Shown: one piece after another, positions 1 to 12,846 of the stretch | How positions within the stretch are numbered: position 1 is the stretch's first letter | Layout of the letters: every line of letters starts with the position of its first letter | DNA from: Paramarasmius palmivorus | Taxonomy: Eukaryota > Basidiomycota > Agaricomycetes > Agaricales > Marasmiaceae | Assembly: GCA_037176845.1 (NCBI GenBank) | Contig: JAYKXP010000056.1 | Span: 307,208-371,207, forward strand | Direction: 5' to 3' | DNA length: 64,000 nucleotides | Notes under the pieces: model-generated | Database searches by the model: none | The model's input: only the letters and a program-made list of their open reading frames with translations | Told to the model about the DNA's origin: nothing | Program-made: the position numbers and the translations under genes

Positions 1-1379
1 CTGCTCAGTCTTCACTGTCGTTTCTCTCTCCCTCAGAGTCCCTGTCATTCATTGTACGCTCGTTAGTGCCAACCTTTGTCGCTCGTTTGTGTTCGTAACA
101 GAGACATTCTTTCAAGTCAGAGCCCTTCCGCAGATCCTGGTGAACATTGCATGTTCCTTGAAATCATGCGCTCTCGCCTTCCAGAGTCTCATAGACTCAG
201 AGCCTGTAGTGCTATTACTAAGTCTCATGACGCCCAAGTTTCTCATCCTTTTCCAAAATCATTGTGATCTTGTCGATCCCACTGACATCCCGTTGATTGG
301 AGTCAGGCTTTCGAGAAGCATTGGCTTTACATATTTACATATACCTGCATTCTAATTATCTTAGAAAGCCTACGACGCTGACGGACTCACGGAGGTATTG
401 AGGCGCTGACAACCTGCACGGCTAAATTTTAGGGTCTTCGACGTCGGGGACGTCCATCAGACCTGCCTAAAATGGAAATTACAATGACTTAACCGCGGTC
501 TCGAGCGCTTCTTAACCCTTAACCCACATGTTCCCAGCTTTCCTCGGAACGTCCTACTCATGCTTCTGCCGCTCTGTCGCCACTATCGTCTCCGTTGGTG
601 TTTTAATCTTTTGCCTGACGACCTAAGATTCTCACTGACTTCAAATGTGAGGCAGATTGGCATATATTACTCCACCTCCTGCCAACTACGAGGTGCAGAC
701 ACACACGCTTTCACGTTCTCGCTCCACATCTAGGTAGATGGAGCAGAATGAAGATTTCCAGTCTAGGAACAGGAACGTCGCTTATTGCCGACATCATCGA
801 CAGAATCGACGTCGTGAGACGATATCTCGCTTCTACTTGATGCCCTCATGAGGCTCGCGCCTGCCGACCAGCACGAGATGAAAGAAATCGCCTCGGGCCC
901 CGTGGAGGCGCCGAACCGACCGACTTCCTTTATTATCAAGGTTTTAATAGTAAACACACAGAGATCCAGTAACAACGCCTCAATCCTTCATTGACAATGT
1001 CTGCGAAGCTACGTCCGTTGGAGCGTGTCAGTGCCTGTCGTACGGTCGACCACGTTCTGGAACTGCTTTGTCGACCGTGCAATCCTTCATTTGGTACTCG
1101 TTTCCAAATTCAACCAGTACCATTCAACGCCGTTAGATTGATGATCTTCAATCTACAGCTCTTCGCAGCGCGCTATGCTAACTGACTGTGCTCTATTCTT
1201 GCGTGCTCTGATTCACATCCCTATATCCTTCCGAGTCTTGCCGTATAGATTGTTCTACGGAGGCCCGCCACAACATTCAAATACCGAGCTAGGAGGCTCT
1301 CGACGACCCACCATCGACTAGTACCCTCAGCTACTCGCACAAAAAGTCCTCTACTCGATTCGACTTCTTTCAGTTCGCC
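1..1379. other. No supported gene
   Basis: I find no open frame with a recognisable family, and no exon series that joins into one. Short open frames on both strands have no signal peptide, no domain signature and no consistent splice sites. The last part is presumably the promoter of the DUF1275 gene that starts at 1380. Confidence 0.5.
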
Positions 1380-2414
1380 ATGGCGAGTGCAAACAGGAAC
1401 TCTGAGACCACGTCCAACAAGGCTAGCTGGGACTCAGACTCCGAGCGAGGAACTATCGTCCATGCGCCACCAAAAAAGTCGCTGAGAGTCTGGCTAACAG
1501 AGGATGTCGATCCTCAACGGGCTAGCGCCTCCATGGCGTCTTTCTGTTTCATGACTGGCTTCTTGTTCGTCATGTCTGCTTCCCTTCCATACGCTCGCTT
1601 ACGCTTTGACGTCAACAGGGATGCCATATCTGTCTCCGCATCATTCGTATGGTGTGGCTTCCAGACTGGTAATTTCATTCAGGTTCGTTGTTCTCGTCTG
1701 TCTAACTTCCGAGCCGATGCTGACATCGGCACAGCTGGCGATTGCCCTTGCAGCGCTGTTTGAATACCCAGCAGCGCAGAGATACCTCGCCTTCCCGAAG
1801 ACCCTGCAACTGGCGTTATGTTCTTTGATCGCCTTCATGGTCACCGCCACCGCCATTGGTCGGGTGGGAGACGTCCTCGGAACTCATAAACGATATTGGC
1901 TCGTTTTTGGTTCATGTCTCTCTACACTCTTTACCGCCGCTGCAGCGATAGCAATCTGGCAGTCGCATTCCGGGGACATTGCCTCTAGCCGCGGCAACCC
2001 TGCATGGACGAACCTCTTGACATTCGTGGGCATTGCTTTCATGAGTGCAAGTGTGGCCGTTCAATGCGCCCAAGCAAAAAGACTCAGCACTCATTTTACT
2101 ACTACGAGTATGTGATCTAGCAGTTGTGCTATGGCCATATTTCTAATTGCACTCTTCCAGTCGTTTTCACCATTGTATGGGTCGACATTCTCACTGACCG
2201 AAATCTTCTGAATCTCAGAAAGAGAGTCATCAGTCGGGATCACAGAATTCTGGCTGCTGGATGTCTTTTCCTCGGTACTTTTGTTTCCCGTGCTATCCTG
2301 TATAAAATCGGGTCTGCTGGGACACTGGGTATTGCTTGTGGCTTACGACTGCTTATCGCAGTTTCGTGGCTCTTCGTTCCCGGTAAAGTCGAAAAACCCG
2401 TCGACCAGAAGTGA
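1380..2414 (+). CDS. DUF1275 (YoaK-like) multi-pass membrane protein
   Basis: Four exons, 1380-1564, 1619-1682, 1735-2107 and 2161-2414, join without a frame break into 291 residues. Introns are 52-54 bp with GT-AG ends. The first splice restores GFLDAISV before FVWCGFQTGN, the typical DUF1275 beginning in which a substrate-sized pocket is lined by Gly and Asn. Later parts hold several hydrophobic spans (around LIAFMVTATAIG, YWLVFGSCLSTLF and LLTFVGIAFMSASV), then a segment like the family's 'KRLxTxFxTT' and a last hydrophobic span near GIACGLRLLIAVSWLF. DUF1275 proteins are widespread small membrane proteins of unknown transport role. The soluble N-terminus of about 45 residues is Ser/Thr-rich. 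The family call is strong; the substrate is unknown. Confidence 0.88.
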
Positions 2415-2980
2415 TATTGATCTGGGTATTCATATCACGGTAATCTCCGGTAGTTGGATCGGGCGCAGCCATCCTCACACTCGCCGTCAGAGTCGGGATG
2501 ATAGACATTATAGAAACGATAATAATTTTGTCATTGTAGAATACCATTGTATAGAAGTTATCCTCACACGACACCCTCCTTGTTCTCTTCGGACCTGGTC
2601 GTCCCGTCACTCCGATAGCAATACTTGAGCTACTGAATAGCTTCCGTCATTTGTGCGGTCGGTAGAACTCGAGAAGCGATACGGTAGAGACTGAATCTGT
2701 AGTTCAATAACGAATAACATAGGTTCGACCCAGATCAACTCGGTAGATACAGGGAGACCACGGATACACTCGGGACAATCCTTGTCAAGAACCGCAGTCC
2801 CTCGACGCGCAAATGAATACGTGAGACCAGATTGGAGTTTATGGCAAAGACGAGGCTGGTGTAAATTTAGCTCGTCAAAATCACTTTGACGTGCAATAAA
2901 AAAACACACCATATGGCAGCAAATGTTTGAGCAGCCTGAGCGCCACAGTCAGTAAACGGGGGCTGAGATGACGACGCAGT
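2415..2980. other. Tail-to-tail intergenic region
   Basis: Lies between the 3' ends of the DUF1275 gene (+) and the DUF6533 gene (-). Minus-strand frames here may hold the poorly conserved tail of the DUF6533 gene, but I could not define its last exon. Nothing else is recognised. Confidence 0.35.
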
Positions 2981-4170
2981 TTACTTACGTCCCCGACAAC
3001 CGCCACAATTAGAGAACCTAGTCGTAACACTGGGAGGACCCTGCCTGTCAGATTGACAAACTACCCCTTGAACGATCGAACTCACAAAATATGAGCTACA
3101 CGGAGTTCTATTCAGATATCGACAGAGTTGGTAGTCCAAGGAGATTCTCACCACAAAGAGTCTTGCACCATCGGCAAGAAACGAATCCAACACATCGGAA
3201 TTAGTTTGGTGCGGTTTTTCGAGTCCATTGTACACCGCTAAAAGGATGAGGAACAGGTCAAAGAATGCCTATAAGCCCATGGATGAGTTTCAATTGAATC
3301 TGATAGGATGGTCTAGAACTGACCAATAAGCCTAGCATGATCGGGAGCGCCTTCGGCACATCGGAGAAAGCACAGACTCCCGGAAATGGAAGATAGTGTG
3401 TTATTTCTGGGTCAATATCAGTCCCACTGTAGGCCTCCTCCAAGAAAGTGCAAGAACCTTGTGCTTGAAGCACGCCGGCGGCGGCTAAGCCCGCTGCACC
3501 AGCGATGAGTAGCGAAAATACGCAGTTCGATATCAAGTTCATGGAGGCCCTCGTTTCCCATGTCTTGTAGACTCGCATGTTGATAAAGACTTTTATGAGA
3601 TTTCTTAAGGTGACCATTGAAGGAATAGAGTAGGCTAACTCACATTGGGATACTCCGATGACAATCACCACGGATATCGTAAAGACCCAGATGAAACGTT
3701 TACATCTAGCGCAATGTTAGAGATCTACTCGGCAAGATATTGAGGACACTCACGCCTGAAACAGAATTCAGGAATCGCTCAACAATGCACTAACGCGAAC
3801 AGCCACACTAACCTCGTCATCAAGGCCTAGGTACTTTGAATGGCCGCTAGTAACTATCCGAGTTTGGTGAAGGCGAGTAGCGGAATGTAAATGACTAAGA
3901 CGCACCTAAGGCAGCAGAGAATACGACCGCTTCCGTGAGATACCTGTTGATTGCGAAGGAGACTTTGTTGAGCAGCTTGTGTTCTGGGTTCCGCCAGACG
4001 TTGGCAATCTCGAGGTCTAGGGTGAGTATATGATCGTAAAACAAGCAAATGAACGAGGCGGCTGTTCAAAATATGAGCACGAAAAGGGGCAGAGTTATCC
4101 AGAGACACATACCAATAGCATGCCGTGCTCCAAGAATAGAATTCAGAAGGTTGAGATCAAGAGAAGCCAT
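2981..4170 (-). CDS. DUF6533-domain multi-pass membrane protein
   Basis: Starts at 4170 (MASLDLNLLNS). Exon 1 (4170-4113) splices over a 51 bp intron to an exon beginning at 4061. That exon reads YDHILTLDLEIANVW, then a spacer, then INRYLTEA, which is the DUF6533 signature near the N-terminus of seven-helix Agaricomycete membrane proteins. Downstream exons give hydrophobic helices (FIWVFTISVVIVIGV; NCVFSLLIAGAAGLAAAGVL), a luminal Cys-containing stretch, and the helix FFDLFLILLAVYNG followed by SFLADGARLFV, matching the late part of the family. These proteins look like orphan receptors but have no proven function. The exact 3' end and the exons between 3900 and 3700 are uncertain. The end given is the last codon region I could follow. 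Confidence 0.72.
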
Positions 4171-6115
4171 GGCAAGTAAAGAAACGAACGAAGTCTGGTA
4201 CCACTGCCAGAGTGGGCGACCTGAGCATTACTCAAGGCTCCAGGATATATATGCTCACGCAAGCGAGTAGTTACGTCGAGTCGACATCTGAAGCATCACC
4301 AATCAAAGATGAAGACCGCCATCACAGAAGAGCAAGTACATTTCCGTGAGAACGCGTCAGGGAAGGCGTCCCCACATCACAACGTGAGGCAGGGGTCCAC
4401 AATTGAGTTTCAGCCAAGGTACATAAAACTAGTAAGAAACATTTGCGCAAGTCGTAAGAGCTCGTAGCGAGCTCAGAGCTGACATGCTACAAATTCTCCA
4501 GCTTGTTCCAGTTTTGTTTCGCGCCGCTATCTTCGAAAGACGTCGATGTCTTCAAATGAGTGGTTCGATCAAGTTCCTCATTGTGAGCAAATCGCGGTTC
4601 GGGTGAGTGGGAGACGATAAGGTTGCCAGAAGTCTGACAACGACGTGGAAGCCAGTGACAGGAAGGCAACGGTCAGTGACGCGTTCCAGAATTATCACGT
4701 GCCAGTGATTCAAAACAAAGCCAAACTTGGAGGAATAAAAAGCCCTTTTTCGCTCGAAAATTTTCTCAACTCATTTCTGGACTCGCTCTATTGTCCCCCT
4801 GCGATGCATTTTCCTTTCTTGCAGGAGTCTACCGCTTGTCCAAGAGCAAGTTTCGCCTCAGCTGGAGCGCATTCCAGCACGATGTGCGGTGTTATTTGAT
4901 TTGGGATCGTGTTCCTTACCAGAGGTGCTACAATTTTCTTTACTTTTTAAATGATTGTTACTTGTAATATCCAGATTGCTGTACAGAATTATCGCAGAAA
5001 TGTACTATCCGCGACCTTTATGATTGATTAATAGGAGCCAGTACCCAACTAATGTCGAACGACATACCCCCTCTGAGGTAGTCAAGCTTCAAGCTTTCGA
5101 GGTCCTCGACCAAACATTTAAACCGCCCCTTCCAAAACCAAGACCTCCGTTCCGTCCTGCTCGCTGACGATAACCTCGTTCGTTGAAGTCGACCATAGTC
5201 ATGACATGGGCACTCGAGCCTCATGCCAAATCACATCACACACTCATCTCGGACGCAGCGTATGATACCACTAGCTGCTCGTCTTCAATATCAATTGATG
5301 GATAACCTCAGGTTTCCTATAGATGTCTCATGCAATGTAAATGGTCTGCTGGATGTCGAGGTCGCGCTGATAGTCTGTTCGAAGTCTTAGGCAATTCAGG
5401 CTATGAAGCTCGTGCCTTGTATTCGTGAGCCCGAGTCCTCGAAACTAGGATATGTTACTGAATAGCTGCTGCAGGAACCTCGCTACTTATGTTTAGGCTC
5501 AGTCGACAGATGCGTTGAATGATCCCACCCAATACATTCTCTTATCGCTGACTTTGATTTTCAAACCGTACGGATCAAGAATCGTTTCTTGTTGAATCTA
5601 GACCTGCAAGCTGCAAGCTGCTGAAACTGGTCGGACCTTCAGGATTACTCCAGCGACAGGATCTGCGAAGTGGCCGAGCATGTATCTGTCACTGAGTTTC
5701 CGTCGAGGTACATACCCTAGCTATAGGTCTTGGAGTTGTAGTCTTTCTGGTGGCCGAGTGTGTAAAGGAACTTGGAAGATCGTTGGTCCTGACAACTGTC
5801 ATGAACACCGTTTAAAATCGTCGCGTAGAAATCGTTCGATCGCTGATGAATATTCATATCCGTGAACGATGCCTTCCAGGCTGATCTTTTCAGCCTGTGA
5901 GTGAGCATCTGAAATTTTGCTTTCCCACTCATAAACATGGCAACTGTCAGAAGCTATTGTTTGAGGCGATGATCTGCAACCTCGAACAGGAAGGAACACG
6001 CAAGACGTGGCTGTGCGCGACGTGAGAGCTTCAGGGATTTGAAATACCGGCGCCCGAAAGCATTGGATTGCTGCGATTTCCCCAAACTTTACCTTGACCC
6101 TTTTCCTGTACCGCC
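4171..6115. other. 1.9 kb head-to-head intergenic region without supported gene
   Basis: Lies between the starts of the DUF6533 gene (-) and the Zn2Cys6 regulator (+). Short open frames are present on both strands but none has a family signature or a clear splice pattern. It probably holds the promoters of both flanking genes. Confidence 0.5.
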
Positions 6116-9100
6116 ATGGACGACGACGATTCTTCACAAGCTCACGATTTTCCTGCAAAGAAGCGGCGACTCCAGAATGCTTGCGACGAGTGCAGAAAGC
6201 GAAAGAGTGAGTAAAACTCAAATTTCCGAAGCTGCGAACCTCTTCTAACCGGTAATCTAGTCAAATGTAGGCCGATTAGTTCCAACGACTCTTCGTGGTG
6301 ACACTGTCAATGACGAATTGTCGGATACAGGTGATAGCGCGAATATGCCGGGGAACATTTGCACAAATTGCTTATCGTTTAGAACCGAATGTACTCACGT
6401 ACTCGCGATGGCGAAGAAGGTACGTGGTCAGCACTCGTTTCGATTCTTTCGGCTCTAATTCAATGCTTCAGAAACGCGGTCCCCCACGGGGGTATGTAAT
6501 GCAAGGTTCTCCTGGCACTCAGAAAACTGATGCGCAAATTATAGAACTCCTCGAGGTCAGAAGACTGTTCAATCCATTGTGAAATCAATACTTTCGACTT
6601 CGAAGCCTTTTGTTGTCCCGGAAGATCCGGAGAACCTTCGCCAGATATTATTTGACCTGGCCCACCGTGTAACGACGCTCGAGGAGGAACTAGAAGAAGC
6701 ACGGAGGTCAAAGGTACCGGAAAGCCGAAGCTCTAACGTTGCAGATACGCCAAGCCCGTCAACTACGTTCGAGGGCTCTTCGCCGCCTCCTGCTGGTTCC
6801 TACAATGACCTCGATGCCCATTGCTTGGAGAATTTAGAAGGACTGACGGAGTACGTCAGGCAGCTTCATATTGATCAGGTTCAAGCTCGTCACTTTGGCT
6901 CGTCGAGTGATCAATTATTGACGCTAAGTGCCATGGTCGCCAAGGCGCAGGCAACAGGTACTTCGAGCACTACAATTACTGTGAGAAGGCATGCATTTTG
7001 GCATATACATTCTGTACGTTCCATTCATCTGTCCGATTCACTCTCGCTCAATATTGGTCTTTAGTGGCAAGCAGAAAGACCCGAGCCGTATCCCGACTAT
7101 GCTTTCCCTGAAGATGACCTTATGAAGGACCTTATAAATCTGTTCTTCGAAAACGTCAACACCTTCCTTCCCGTGCTCCATCAAAAAGTGTTCGAGAAAT
7201 CAATAGCTGAGGGCCTACACCATCGAGATCGTTACTTTGCGGCTGTTTTGCTTTGCGTCTGCGCATGCGGCTCCCGCTATTCGAAAGATTCTCGCGTTTT
7301 TGATGACCCCAAGACGGAAGTTAGCGCAGGCTGGAAGTGGTATCGGCAAATCCGACTACTGCGATCAACATTTTTGGCTCCGCCAACTCTCTACGAGCTT
7401 CAGCTATATTGCGTACGTCTTGTTGCTCAAGAATCGAACCTTACTTATGGTTCCCGCTTTAGCTTGCAATATTCTTCATACAAGACACATCAACTCCTGA
7501 AGCGTGCTGGAACCTTCTCGGCATTGGTATTCGGTGTGCTCAGGACTTGGGCGTGCACAGAAAGCCACCTCCGGACATGAAACCTACGGTTGAATCTCAG
7601 CTGTGGAATCGTGTCTTTTGGGCACTGATCTCCATCGACGTTATCATGAGTGCATTCCTCGGACGACCTCGGGCGAGCAACGCCGATGAGTAAGTTTAGC
7701 ACAACCTAATACCGATGCCTAGACCGACTACTCCGCAGTTTCGACTTACCGTTACCCATCGAGTGCGATGACGAGTACTGGGAAACAGAAGATCCTGAAC
7801 AAGCCTTCAAGCAGCCCCTAGGAAAGCCATGCAAACTGAGCTTCTGGGTATCCTTCCTGAAGTTATTGGATATCATCGGTTTTGCTCAACGAACGATCGT
7901 ATGTAACCATTCATCTTGTTCTAGATCAAGCGTTCTAACTAGCACCAGTACGCCGTACGGAAACCGGAAATGTGGGCGAAACTCGGAATGTCTGGCCCTG
8001 AATGGAACGAGAAGATTGTGTTGCAACTTGATTCGTCGTTGAATGCTTGGATTGACACTATCCCTGAACATCGTAAGTATCCTAACATATAGCCTCCGTC
8101 CACCTAGCTTATCGTTCTCAGTTAAATGGGATCCCAACAAGCAAGATCCCCTGTTCTTCAACCAATCAACCACGCTCTACGTCACGTACTATTGGGTTCA
8201 GATTCTGATACACCGGCCGTTCATTTCACCCGTCAATGAGGAAGCTGTATTGACGTTCCCTTCATTGTCCATCTGTGCCAATGCAGCTCGATCTTGTTGT
8301 CACCTTGTCGAAATCCAACAACGGCGGACCTATTTACCCTTCCCAACAGTGCTGGTGAGATGATCTTTTGCAATGCGTAGCTGTAGCTCATCATTACCAC
8401 AGAGTGCCTTGTACATCTCGGCAGTATGTCTTACTTTTCACGGCCAAACCCTCTCACTCACATAATATGCGCAGATTGTCCTTCTGCTTAATGTTTGGAG
8501 AGGTAAAAAGATGAACACGACCCCAGATGTGAACAAGGAGATGGTTGATGTATGGCGGTGTTTTGAGCTTCTCAAGCAGTTTGAGCCCAGGTAAGTTTCT
8601 TCATTCTCCATACAGCGATTTTCTCCTGAACAAGTTATAGACACCAAATTGCGGGTCGTTTCAGGTAGGCCCAATCCATTACAAGGTCTAGTATAGCTGG
8701 GGAACTGACTTCCATTTACAGAGATATTCTAGGCGAGATGCTTTCTGTGGGCGACCTCCCTCGTAATAGAAAACGCAGGCAGCTTGACTCTGACAGCGGA
8801 TCAAGCACCGATGTGGACGCTACGGAAAGTACATCGACCACATCTACTGTCGTGGGGGGCAGACCAATGGCCGGTACAAGACGCGCCTCTGCAGCTATGG
8901 ATGCGATGTCCAAGCCCATACATCAGCTCAGTACCCTGCAGGACTTCGGGGATATCGGGACTGAAAGCACTTTCTCTCTTCCCATTCGCAGTGACGAGCT
9001 AGGTAGCCTACCTCTTCACGAAGCCTTCGTCGTCCCTGGGTACCAAGGGATGGATTTTGCCTGGCCGACAGATTTCGATCCTTTAGGCTCTCCACAGCAG

Positions 9101-9494
9101 AATCAAGCGCCTGATAACGGAACCTTCAACAATTCACCCACGATGATCTCTCAGGAGTCGAGCTATACGAACAGGTATATGGCGGAGTCGTTGTCAACGG
9201 CCTTTGGCCCGATAGGTACGTCGTGTTCCACAGCCATGAAACTCAAGACTGATTTCTGTCGAAGGTTCCTTCTCTTATCCTGGCTTACCTGCCAATTCTA
9301 TGCAATCAGTATCGTTCCCCGACTTGACCTACTCCGGTACTACCGACGATTCTAATCACAATGTGTAAGTGTCGCCGACCTCTATAGATCAACATAAGTA
9401 CTAAATTGGAATTCACTTTAGGCCATGGAACGAATGGAGCAGCTACATGGCTGGGTTGGATCAAGTTATACAGCCGAACTATGCCGCCCGGTGA
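6116..9494 (+). CDS. Zn2Cys6 fungal-specific transcription factor
   Basis: Sixteen exons join to exactly 861 codons (860 residues). The N-terminus carries a nuclear-type basic run and the binuclear zinc cluster C-x2-C-x6-C-x9-C-x2-C-x6-C. Its third Cys is assembled only if a 6-nt exon (6261-6266) is used. A KKKRGPPRG linker and SILSTSKPFVVPEDPENL follow, then an acidic coiled segment (LEEELEEAR). The fungal-specific middle homology domain comes next, seen as FPEDDLMKDLINLFF, LPVLHQKVFEKSI, CGSRYSKDSRVF, LYELQLYC, then STPEACWNLLGIGIRCAQDLGVHR and ILIHRPF. The C-terminus is long, Ser/Thr-rich and low in complexity. It should act in the nucleus on an unknown gene set. It faces away from the DUF6533 gene and is convergent with the GH105-like gene. 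Exons of 6, 21, 24 and 24 nt make it hard for gene finders. Confidence 0.93.
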
Positions 9495-9652
9495 ACGAAG
9501 TCATTTTCCCTTGGTTCTCTTGTAACAATACACCTGTATTATTAGCGCTTCATCTTACATTATCACTTGTATATTGCTGCTACGAATAAGACAGCTCAGA
9601 CTACTTAACAATAATTTAAAACGAGTGTGGAGCAACAACGAATACAAACGAT

Positions 9653-10990
9653 TCAATGACCCCTGGGCCTAAACATTCCATGTCTCTTTGGGAGGTTGAC
9701 GTCGAGCTTGCACCCGCCCTGGTATACACAATCTCTCCATGCTGAATACATCAATACGACGAATGCTTGGCCTTCGGGACTGCCGGTAACAAATGGTCTT
9801 TTATCCAGCCAACCAAGTGGGTTGACTGCAGGCAGGACAATCCCCTCAGCCGTAACGCGAGCGTTTCCTTGTTGGTCTTTCCGCGAAATCGTAGTGCGGA
9901 TACCATCAGCCCACTTGAGATACTTGTCGCCGAAAACGTCAGGTTGTAACATGGCCATCCTATACACGACAGATGCCAACATTGCAGACCCAGAAATTTC
10001 TCCAAATCCATGGCCATCTCCGCTGGTGTTGTCGATATAGTTGCGAAGAAGACCATCATCTAGGGGAGCGCCCACTGCCCCGTCGAGGATCTCCTTGATC
10101 CACGTGGTGAGCTTTGTGGTAGCTTGATCTCCCCAACCAGCGGTGAGATTAGAGGGAGCTTTCATCACTGTGGCAAGAACTCTGGCCATCCCACCCGCTG
10201 CCCATCCATTCCCACTGGCCCATAAACCGGGATCGTTGCTCTGAGGGCCGTTTATGTGTTTCCAAAGGCCAGCATAAGAGATGGTAGGTGGAAGGTTGGC
10301 TTTGAGCACCTGGCGATAGCTGCCACACAAAGTGACTGTATCTTGAAGGAGAGTGCTGTTATCGGTATCGACGGCGTAATATGCTAAGGTGGGCGGAACC
10401 ATGTACATGAAGTCGGCCCTATATTAGAACAATGTTATTGAGAGTTGAGCTTTGAAGCTTATTAGTACGTACCAGAGCTCCGGAACATCCGCCCTATGAG
10501 AAATCGCCCCGTTATAGAACCTGGGTGCCTTGTACAAAATGTACTCCACCTGCTCCTTCACAGCTACCGCAAATCTGCTATCTGTCTTTCCCAGCAGGAT
10601 AGCACTAACACCAAGACTTGCCGGGTCCCCTACACTGCCGTCGCCAGGTGAAAGTCCATCAGCACCCCATCCAATAACAATCTTCTCTTGTGCGTACTTC
10701 AGCCCTCGGATGAGATCTGGGCTGACGGTGGGTATAGGGAATGGCTTGGCACCAAAAACGGAGATGGAAGGATCGTAGAGCTCTAGCAACGCCTGAGCCG
10801 CTGCTCCATACTCCCAGGAATGAGAAGGGAGGGACTCTGCGAGATTTGCAACTGGTTCAACATCGAAACCAGCAAAGAATGGGAAGGGAGTTGATACATG
10901 TGTCACGACCGAACTAAATTTGGAGATAAGGTCGAGTTGGGCGAGCGCAGGACTCGCAGCGAGTAAAAGAGCGACGGGGACAGCCCGCAT
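9653..10990 (-). CDS. Secreted six-hairpin glycosidase, GH105-like (YteR type)
   Basis: Two exons, 10990-10473 and 10418-9653, with one 54 bp intron, give 427 residues. The first 18 residues (MRAVPVALLLAASPALAQ) are a clear signal peptide. The splice restores HRADVPELWADFMYMVPP, and later GLWASGNGWAAGGMARVL and a GHGFGEISGSAM stretch follow. These match the alpha/alpha six-hairpin barrel of GH105 unsaturated rhamnogalacturonyl hydrolases, where conserved Asp and His act on the delta-4,5 sugar by hydration. The WADFMYM Asp is the likely catalytic position. The predicted role is extracellular breakdown of pectin or glycosaminoglycan-like lyase products. A related six-hairpin family (GH88 or an unclassified basidiomycete clade) is possible. 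Confidence 0.78.
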
Positions 10991-11660
10991 GAGATGGGGG
11001 AGTAGCGGGGAAAAGAAAAGAAAATTGTTTCCGGGAACGTCTGGTCAGACGGCCCTAATAAGCCCTTGGTTGATAGTTCAGGAGAGCATGCGGTACTCTT
11101 GGCATTGAAATCGTTTCATGGTAATCATCTCGGTCCGGCAGTTTGTTGTTCAGTGGTATCTGCAATTGAAAACTCTACATCGTCAGTTCTCGAACACAGC
11201 CAACGACCACAGTGTGCATTCAAACCAGCCACGATATACACCCATGCAAGTTGCATTGAAAACGTAGCGTGCCGTGCCTAGCAACTAGACGCCAAGACCC
11301 AAGAGATGTATAAAGGAGGTCTAGTCCGAATGGGAGAGAAAACTCATCAAGAGACAGGAACGGTCAAAATATGTTACCACCGTATCATGATCGTGACGCA
11401 CTTTTCGGGATCAAAGCCGTGAGTTGCCCGAAAGCCAAGTTGTTATGTAGTAGCATTGATGATTGAGCAGTGTGAAAACGGCCAACACGGATGAGGACGT
11501 GATCGCACAAGAACTTTCATGCTCGGCTCGGATGTTGATCCTCGATGACAAAACAAGTTATATTAATATAGACTCCTGGCGTTATTGTGAGTATAGCACC
11601 CAATGTACGCAGGAGGCAGAACTCACATTAGATTACGAACAATTATCGTGGAGGTTCTCT
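10991..11660. other. Intergenic region, no supported gene
   Basis: This stretch holds the promoter of the minus-strand GH105-like gene and the 3' flank of the mL44 gene. The plus-strand frame at 11463-11714 has no recognisable features and overlaps the mL44 terminal exon. Confidence 0.5.
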
Positions 11661-12846
11661 CTACGCAGTATGAGAGATGACCTTCTCAGTATGCAATTCC
11701 GGAGGAATAACTGACACGGAATCCACCACGAGCTGTCCCTGCATTCCCCCCATTTCATTACATATCGCTCTAGCATCGCCATGGAAAGCCTCTGGTAGCC
11801 CTTGGTTATTCGGTCCAAGAAGGAGATGCGGTAATAGACGAGTATGGAATACCCGATGGGCAACCGAACCGCCCTGACTTAGAATGAGCACACGACCACC
11901 TCCTGCTAGAATAAAAACGTACAAATTGGTGATAAATCCCTCCTACAACAGCGGAGACGGTGTCTCCCTGCACCTTATACAAGCCAACACTCTTTAACAG
12001 CGGTGTCTTGTCCCCAGCCGACTGCAAGGTTTCCGCCTTGACAGTGGGCGTCCATTTCATTATGCGACCCAAACCCCACTCAGAACCAACATATTCACCG
12101 AGAACGTATGTGTTCAGCGCCCTAGAGACTATCTCGTCTAAGTCATCTGTAGCTCTGAGATTTTGGGAAGAGGACAAAAGGAGGAGGAGATATGAGTTGA
12201 GAACGCGTCGGCCTGAAATAGTTAATGCAGGATATGTTATGACAGAGATGAGGGAATTGACCGTTAGCAATGTCGGGAAGTGGTGAAACAATTAAACATA
12301 CCCAAGAACCCAAGACCTGCGTTATGTCCGTAAACAGCAGCAGGGTGACTAGCATGAGTCAATATCCGACGTGCAAGCTCTTGTGGAAATTGAAGCCCGG
12401 GAAAAAGACCATTCAGATGGTCGGCGAAAGCTGGGTCGGGTGAACGCATCGTTGAATAGTCGGCTGGTGCCATTTTTCTTTGCTGCCTCGGTCTGGTCGA
12501 TGTTGCACCCTGTCTATCCCTCCTCTCAAACGCGGTGTTTTTTGACCCCGACTGCTCCTGCTGCAAAACATCCTCCTCCACTACCTCCGACTCGTGCCGT
12601 GTTTCTCGTCTTGCGTTAAACGGTGTTTTTGGTGTGTATGGAGGTCGTTCCGAACTTGGCCGCTTCTGCAATGTAGCTTGAGCAAAGTTCCTGCCTGGTA
12701 AAAGCAGCGGTAAGCGTGACAGAAACGAGACGAATTCCGGAAAACAAACCCTGTATTTTCCGTGATGCTAATGAAGAAGTACCCGCAACCAGCGAAGACG
12801 ACAGAACCTTCCGCGAAGAGCTCAGACAAGACAGAGATCTAGACAT
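11661..12846 (-). CDS. Mitochondrial large-subunit ribosomal protein mL44 (MRPL3/MRPL44 family, RNase III-like fold)
   Basis: Well-supported exons run up to 12302, then 12212-11923 and 11873-11661, with introns of 89 and 49 bp. They read RRILTHASHPAAVYGHNAGL, then FLGRRVLNSYLLLLL, an EYVGSEWGLGRIMKW segment, VGGIYHQFGGSVAHRVFHTR and a C-terminus with GLPEAFHGDARAICNEMGG. This is the degenerate RNase III domain plus double-stranded-RNA-binding tail of fungal mL44. The likely start at 12846 gives an Arg/Ser-rich presequence (MSRSLSCLSSSRKVLSSSL) suited to mitochondrial import. It needs an extra intron of about 70 bp between roughly 12740 and 12670, whose exact borders I could not fix. The role is structural in the mitoribosome, with no nuclease activity expected. 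Confidence 0.88.

Noticed and set aside
5799..6221. 140-residue minus-strand frame opposite the start of the Zn2Cys6 gene
   Set aside because: It is the shadow of the first exon of the regulator and the promoter. No domain or signal is seen.
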